Of a stretch of DNA of 64,000 nt, positions 57,101-64,000 are shown piece after piece (the first letter of the stretch is position 1; the number at the start of each line of letters is the position of its first letter). The stretch lies in contig CM076195.1 of the NCBI GenBank assembly GCA_038277395.1, positions 54,837,293 to 54,901,292 of the forward strand, written 5' to 3'. This stretch comes from Dryocosmus kuriphilus (lineage: Eukaryota; Arthropoda; Insecta; Hymenoptera; Cynipidae). Made by a program: the position numbers and the translations under genes. Under the pieces are notes generated by a model, which was not told the origin of the DNA, searched no databases, and saw only the letters and a list, made by a program, of their open reading frames with translations.

Positions 57101-60100
57101 TGTTTTAATTTTTCAAACATATATTCGCGAGATACTTTCTCGAAATATAATATTGGTAAAAAAGTGCCCGCACGTTGGTCGAAATCGACAAAAAAACTCC
57201 GGGCACTAGCGCTTCCATGAACGTAGACGGTCTAATTACATACAAAACCAAAAAAGTGTACCTCTTTTAATGTTTTTAATTTTTTTTTCAACATATATTC
57301 GCGAGATACTTTCTCGAAATATAATATTGGCAAAAAAGTGCCCGCACGTTGGTCGAAATCGACAAAAAAACTCCGGGCACTAGCGCTTCCATGAACGTAG
57401 ACGGTCTAATTACATACAAAACCAAAAAAGTGTACCTCTTTTAATGTTTTAATTTTTTTCAACATATATTCGCGAGATACTTTCTCGAAATATAATATTG
57501 GCAAAAAAAAAGCCCGCACGTTGGTCGAAAAATCGACAAAAACTCCGGGCACTAGCGCTTCCATGAACGTAGACGGTCTAATTACATATACAAAACCAAA
57601 AAAGTGTACCTCTTTTAATGTTTTAATTTTTCAACATATATTCGCGAGATACTTTCTCGAAATATAATATTGGTAAAAAAGTGCCCGCACGTTGGTCGAA
57701 ATCGACAAAAAAAACTCCGGGCACTAGCGCTTCCATGAACGTAGACGGTCTAATTACATACAAAACCAAAAAAGTGTACCTCTTTTAATGTTTTAATTTT
57801 TCAACATATATTCGCGAGATACTTTCTCGAAATATAATATTGGTAAAAAAGTGCCCGCACGTTGGTCGAAATCGACAAAAACTCCGGGCACTAGCGCTTC
57901 CATGAACGTAGACGGTCTAATTACATACAAAACCAAAAAAAAAAAGTGTACCTCTTTTAATGTTTTAATTTTTCAACATATATTCGCGAGATACTTTCTC
58001 GAAATATAATATTGGTAAAAAAGTGCCCGCACGTTGGTCGAAATCGACAAAAACTCCGGGGCACTAGCGCTTCCATGAACGTAGACGGTCGTCTAATTAC
58101 ATACAAAACCAAAAAAGTGTACCTCTTTTAATGTTTTAATTTTTCAACATATATTCGCGAGATACTTTCTCGAAATATAATATTGGTAAAAAAGTGCCCG
58201 CACGTTGGTCGAAATCGACAAAAACTCCGGGCACTAGCGCTTCCATGAACGTAGACGGTCTAATTACATACAAAAAAACCAAAAAAGTGTACCTCTTTTA
58301 ATGTTTTAATTTTTCAACATATATTCGCGAGATACTTTCTCGAAATATAATATTGGCAAAAAAGTGCCCGCACGTTGGTCGAAATCGACAAAAACTCCGG
58401 GCACTAGCGCTTCCATGAACGTAGACGGTCTAATTACATACAAAACCAAAAAAAGTGTACCTCTTTTAATGTTTTAATTTTTCAACATATATTCGCGAGA
58501 TACTTTCTCGAAATATAATATTGGTAAAAAAGTGCCCGCACGTTGGTCGAAATCGACAAAAACTCCGGGCACTAGCGCTTCCATGAACGTAGACGGTTAA
58601 TTACATACAAAACCAAAAAAGTGTACCTCTTTTAATGTTTTAATTTTTCAACATATATTCGCGAGATACTTTCTCGAAATATAATATTGGTAAAAAAGTG
58701 CCCGCACGTTGGTCGAAATCGACAAAAAAAAAAACGGCACTAGCGCTTCCATGAACGTAGACGGTCTAATTACATACAAAACCAAAAAAGTGTACCTCTT
58801 TTAATGTTTTAATTTTTCAACATATATTCGCGAGATACTTTCTCGAAATATAATATTGGTAAAAAAAAGTGCCCGCACGTTGGTCGAAATCGACAAAAAC
58901 TCCGGGCACTAGCGCTTCCATGAACGTAGACGGTCTAATTACATACAAAACCAAAAAAGTGTACCTCTTTTAATGTTTTAATTTTTTCAACATATATCGC
59001 GAGATACTTTCTCGAAATATAATATTGGTAAAAAAGTGCCCGCACGTTGGTCGAAATCGACAAAAAACTCCGGGCACTAGCGCTTCCATGAACGTAGACG
59101 GTCTAATTACATACAAAACCAAAAAAAAAAAGTACCCTCTTTTAATGTTTTAATTTTTCAACATATATTCGCGAGATACTTTCTCGAAATATAATATTGG
59201 TAAAAAAAAAGTGCCCGCACGTTGGGTCGAAATCGACAAAAACTCCGGGCACTAGCGCTTCCATGAACGTAGACGGTCTAATTACATACAAAACCAAAAA
59301 AGTGTACCTCTTTTAATTTTTAATTTTTCAACATATATTCGCGAGATACTTTCTCGAAATATAATATTGGCAAAAAAGTGCCGCACGTTGGTCGAAATCG
59401 ACAAAAACTCCGGGCACTAGCGCTTCCATGAACGTAGACGGTCTAATTACATACAAAACCAAAAAAGTGTACCTCTTTTAATGTTTTAATTTTTTTTCAC
59501 ATATATATCGCGAGATACTTTCTCGAAATATAATATTGGTAAAAAAGTGCCCGCACGTTGGTCGAAATCGACAAAAACTCCGGGCACTAGCGCTTCCATG
59601 AACGTAGACGTCTAATTACATACAAAAAAACCAAAAAAGTGTACCTCTTTTAATGTTTTAATTTTTTTCAACATATATTCGCGAGATACTTTCTCGAAAT
59701 ATAATATTGGCAAAAAAGTGCCCGCACGTTGGTCGAAATCGACAAAAACTCTGGGCACTAGCGCTTCCATGAACGTAGACGGTCTAATTACATACAAAAA
59801 ACCAAAAAAGTGTACCTCTTTTAATGTTTTAATTTTTCAACATATATTCGCGAGATACTTTCTCGAAATATAATATTGGTAAAAAAAAAAGTGCCCGCAC
59901 GTTGGTCGAAATCGACAAAAACTCCGGGCACTAGCGCTTCCATGAACGTAGACGGTCTAATTACATACAAAACCAAAAAAAAAGTACCTCTTTTAATGTT
60001 TTAATTTTTTTCAACATATATTCGCGAGATACTTTCTCGAAATATAATATTGGTAAAAAAGTGCCCGCACGTTGGTCGAAATCGACAAAAACTCCGGGCA

Positions 60101-63100
60101 CTAGCGCTTCCATGAACGTAGACGGTCTAATTACATACAAAACCAAAAAAGTGTACCTCTTTTAATGTTTTAATTTTTTTCAACATATATTCGCGAGATA
60201 CTTTCTCGAAATATAATATTGGTAAAAAAAAAAGCCGCACGTTGGTCGAAATCGACAAAAAAAACCGGGCACTAGCGCTTCCATGAACGTAGACGGTCTA
60301 ATTACATACAAAACCAAAAAAGTGTACCTCTTTTAATGTTTTAATTTTTCAACATATATATTCGCGAGATACTTTCTCGAAATATAATATTGGTAAAAAA
60401 GTGCCCGCACGTTGGTCGAAATCGACAAAAAACTCCGGGCACTAGCGCTTCCATGAACGTAGACGGTCTAATTACATACAAAAACCAAAAAAAAAAAGTG
60501 TACCTCTTTTAATGTTTTTTAATTTTTTCAACATATATTCGCGAGATACTTTCTCGAAATATAATATTGGTAAAAAAGTGCCCGCACGTTGGTCGAAATC
60601 GACAAAAACTCCGGGCACTAGCGCTTCCATGATGACGTAGACGGTCTAATTACATACAAAACCAAAAAAGTGTACCTCTTTTAATGTTTTAATTTTTTCA
60701 ACATATATTCGCGAGATACTTTCTCGAAATATAATATTGGCAAAAAAGTGCCCGCACGTTGGTCGAAATCGACAAAAAAAAAACTCCGGGCACTAGCGCT
60801 TCCATGAACGTAGACGGTCTAATTACATACAAAACCAAAAAAGTGTACCTCTTTTTTAATGTTTTAATTTTTCAACATATATTCGCGAGATACTTTCTCG
60901 AAATATAATATTGGTAAAAAAGTGCCCGCACGTTGGTCGAAATCGACAAAAACTCCGGGCACTAGCGCTTCCATGAACGTAGACGGTCTAATTACATACA
61001 AAACCAAAAAAGTGTACCTCTTTTAATGTTTTAATTTTTTTCAACATATATTCGCGAGATACTTTCTCGAAATATAATATTGGTAAAAAAGTGCCCGCAC
61101 GTTGGTCGAAATCGACAAAAACTCCGGGCACTAGCGCTTCCATGAACGTAGACGGTCTAATTACATACAAAACCAAAAAAGTGTACCTCTTTTTTAATTT
61201 TTAATTTTTCAACATATATTCGCGAGATACTTTCTCGAAATATAATATAATATTGGTAAAAAAGTGCCCGCACGTTGGTCGAAATCGACAAAAACTCCGG
61301 GCACTAGCGCTTCCATGAACGTAGACGGTCTAATTACATACAAAACCAAAAAAAAAACCTCTTTTAATGTTTTAATTTTTCAACATATATTCGCGAGATA
61401 CTTTCTCGAAATATAATATTGGTAAAAAAGTGCCCGCACGTTGGTCGAAATCGACAAAAAAAACTCCGGGCACTAGCGCTTCCATGAACGTAGACGGTCT
61501 AATTACATACAAAACCAAAAAAGTGTACCTCTTTTAATGTTTTAATTTTTTCAACATATATTCGCGAGATACTTTCTCGAAATATAATATTGGCAAAAAA
61601 GTGCCCGCACGTTGGTCGAAATCGACAAAAACTCCGGGCACTAGCGCTTCCATGACGTAGACGGTCTAATTACATACAAAACCAAAAAAGTGTACCTCTT
61701 TTAATGTTTTAATTTTTCAACATATATCGCGAGATACTTTCTCGAAATATAATATTGGCAAAAAAGTGCCCGCACGTTGGTCGAAATCGACAAAAAAACT
61801 CCGGGCACTAGCGCTTCCATGAACGTAGACGGTCTAATTACATACAAAAACCAAAAAAGTGTACCTCTTTTAATGTTTTTTTTTTTTTCATATATTCGCG
61901 CGAGATACTTTCTCGAAATATAATATTGGCAAAAAAGTGCCCGCACGTTGGTCGAAATCGACAAAAAAAACCGGGCACTAGCGCTTCCATGAACGTAGAC
62001 GGTCTAATTACATACAAAAAACAAAAAAGTGTACCTCTTTTAATGTTTTAATTTTTTTCAACATATATTCGCGAGATACTTTCTCGAAATATAATATTGG
62101 TAAAAAAGTGCCCGCACGTTGGTCGAAATCGACAAAAAAACTCTCCGGGCACTAGCGCTTCCATGAACGTAGACGGTCTAATTACATACAAAACCAAAAA
62201 AAAGTGTACCTCTTTTAATGTTTTAATTTTTTTTCAATATATTCGCGAGATACTTTCTCGAAATATAATATTGGTAAAAAAAAAGCCCGCACGTTGGTCG
62301 AAATCGACAAAAACTCCGGGCACTAGCGCTTCCATGAACGTAGACGGTCTAATTACATACAAAACCAAAAAAGTGTACCTCTTTTAATGTTTTAATTTTT
62401 CAACATATATTCGCGAGATACTTTCTCGAAATATAATATTGGGTAAAAAAGTGCCCGCACGTTGGTCGAAATCGACAAAAACTCCGGGCACTAGCGCTTC
62501 CATGAACGTAGACGGTCTAATTACATACAAAACCAAAAAAAAAGTACCTCTTTTAATGTTTTAATTTTTTTCAACATATATTCGCGAGATACTTTCTCGA
62601 AATATAATATTGGTAAAAAAGTGCCCGCACGTTGGTCGAAATCGACAAAAACTCCGGGCACTACTAGCGCTTCCATGAACGTAGACGGTCTAATTACATA
62701 CAAAACCAAAAAAAAAAGTACCTCTTTTTTAATGTTTTAATTTTTTCAACATATATTCGCGAGATACTTTCTCGAAATATAATATTGGTAAAAAAGTGCC
62801 CGCACGTTGGTCGAAATCGACAAAAACTCTCCGGGCACTAGCGCTTCCATGAACGTAGACGGTCTAATTACATACAAAACCAAAAAAGTGTACCTCTTTT
62901 AATGTTTTAATTTTTCAACATATATTCGCGAGATACTTTCTCGAAATATAATATTGGTAAAAAAGTGCCCGCACGTTGGTCGAAATCGACAAAAAAAACT
63001 CCGGGCACTAGCGCTTCCATGAACGTAGACGGTCTAATTACATACAAAACCAAAAAAGTGTACCTCTTTTAAATTTTTTCAACATATATTCGCGAGATAC

Positions 63101-64000
63101 TTTCTCGAAATATAATATTGCAAAAAAGTGCCGCACGTCGGTCGAAATCGACAAAAACTCTGGGCACTAGCTTCCATGAACGTAGACGGTCTAATTACAT
63201 ACAAAACCAAAAAAAAAGTGTACCTCTTTTAATGTTTTAATTTCAACATATATTCGCGAGATACTTTCTCGAAATATAATATTGGTAAAAAAGTGCCCGC
63301 ACGTTGGTCGAAATCGACAAAAACTCCGGGCACTAGCGCTTCCATGAACGTAGACGGTCTAATTACATACAAAACCAAAAAAAAAACCTCTTTTTTTGTT
63401 TTTTAATTTTTTTTCAACATATATTCGCGAGATACTTTCTCGAAATATAATATTGGTAAAAAAGTGCCCGCACGTTGGTCGAAATCGACAAAAACTCCGG
63501 GCACTAGCGCTTCCATGAACGTAGACGGTCTAATTACATACAAAACCAAAAAAAAAGTACCTCTTTTAATGTTTTAATTTTTTTATATATTCGCGAGATA
63601 CTTTCTCGAAATATAATATTGGTAAAAAAAGTGCCCGCACGTTGGTCGAAATCGACAAAAAAACCGGGCACTAGCGCTTCCATGAACGTAGACGGTCTAA
63701 TTACATACAAAACCAAAAAAGTGTACCTCTTTTTTTATGTTTATTTTTTCAACATATATTCGCGAGATACTTTCTCGAAATATAATATTGGTAAAAAAGT
63801 GCCCGCACGTTGGTCGAAATCGACAAAAACTCCGGGCACTAGCGCTTCCATGAACGTAGACGGTCTAATTACATACAAAACCAAAAAAAAGTGTACCTCT
63901 TTTTAATGTTTTAATTTTTCAACATATATTCGCGAGATACTTTCTCGAAATATAATATTGGTAAAAAAGTGCCCGCACGTTGGTCGAAATCGACAAAAAA
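48101..64000 (+). repeat. 167-bp tandem satellite array, homogeneous part
   Basis: Monomer starts such as TTTTTCAACATATATTCGCG at 48901, 49068 and 49235 lie exactly 167 bp apart. About 95 monomers here and about 130 in all; the array continues past the window. Neighbouring monomers are almost identical apart from changes in A- and T-run length and a few recurring variants (TTGGT/TTGGC, CTCCGGG/CTCTGGG, GTGCCCG/GTGCCG). No higher-order period is obvious by eye. Reading frames across it (with MEALVPGVF or NVDGLITYK) are repeat by-products. Confidence 0.97.
56370..56515 (+). repeat. Rearranged monomers inside the array
   Basis: Here GCGAGAAAAACTCCGGGCAC joins distant parts of the monomer, and the segments with CTTTCTCGAAATATAATATT and GAGATACTTTCTCGCAATAT occur in an unusual order. 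It is the only clear scramble in the homogeneous part. Confidence 0.8.

Noticed and set aside
43829..63906. Repeated open frames with MEALVPGVFVDFDQRAG or MNVDGLITYKTKK
   Set aside because: They are translations of the 167-bp satellite. Because 167 is not a multiple of 3, frames persist only through indels, and there is no sign of selection for coding.
42155..64000. CRISPR array
   Set aside because: The unit is a 167-bp head-to-tail satellite without unique spacers, in a eukaryotic context.

Overview
The window looks like repeat-rich, gene-poor insect DNA, most likely hymenopteran. I infer this from the types of non-LTR retrotransposon, a mariner element, abundant (TTTAT)n tracts and the AT-rich background; no host marker gene confirms it. 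I found no intact host gene. One possible 3'-terminal exon (40.13-40.37 kb, minus strand) is the only candidate for non-LINE, non-mariner coding sequence. A 500-base run of N at 41,655-42,154 splits the window in two.

Left part, 1-30.7 kb, is a retrotransposon graveyard. It starts with a four-unit tandem repeat, then a 5'-truncated jockey-like LINE on the minus strand (1.4-2.29 kb) that abuts a charged ORF1-like segment. A large inverted repeat with GGAGGA / TTTAACATTAC minisatellites follows (2.93-4.43 kb against 6.17-7.06 kb). Next come two copies of a branched hairpin unit (7.45-7.75 kb), a hammerhead-ribozyme-like core (8.6 kb), and a minus-strand LINE lacking its 3' end (8.74-12.45 kb). 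From 13.4 to 28.3 kb, four plus-strand members of one LINE family lie head to tail, each separated by a (TTTAT)n tract. Two of the four are ORF1-only derivatives that share one internal deletion junction. A third carries, inside its ORF1, an inverted copy of its own 5' end together with a (TTTAT)n tract. The family encodes a coiled-coil ORF1 protein and an ORF2 with an APE-type endonuclease, a reverse transcriptase (YADD) and a C-terminal cysteine/histidine motif. All copies here are broken. A small 5'-truncated relative sits between two more (TTTAT)n tracts at 29.5-30.7 kb.

Middle part, 30.7-41.65 kb, is AT-rich and holds mobile elements and palindromes. It contains a 1,325-bp mariner with TA target duplications and a transposase broken only by two single-base insertions in A runs, a 245-bp palindrome-rich element with CAGTGG ends between TA dinucleotides, a fold-back tandem repeat region (38.2-38.9 kb), the possible exon, and an 0.8-kb long inverted repeat (40.58-41.38 kb).

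Right part, 42.15-64.0 kb, is a continuous tandem array of a 167-bp satellite, about 130 monomers running off the window edge. It is degraded and scrambled near the gap and homogeneous from about 48 kb. The monomer holds several short dyad symmetries. Array size, monomer length close to nucleosome size and a degraded edge suggest a centromeric or pericentromeric satellite; this is inference.
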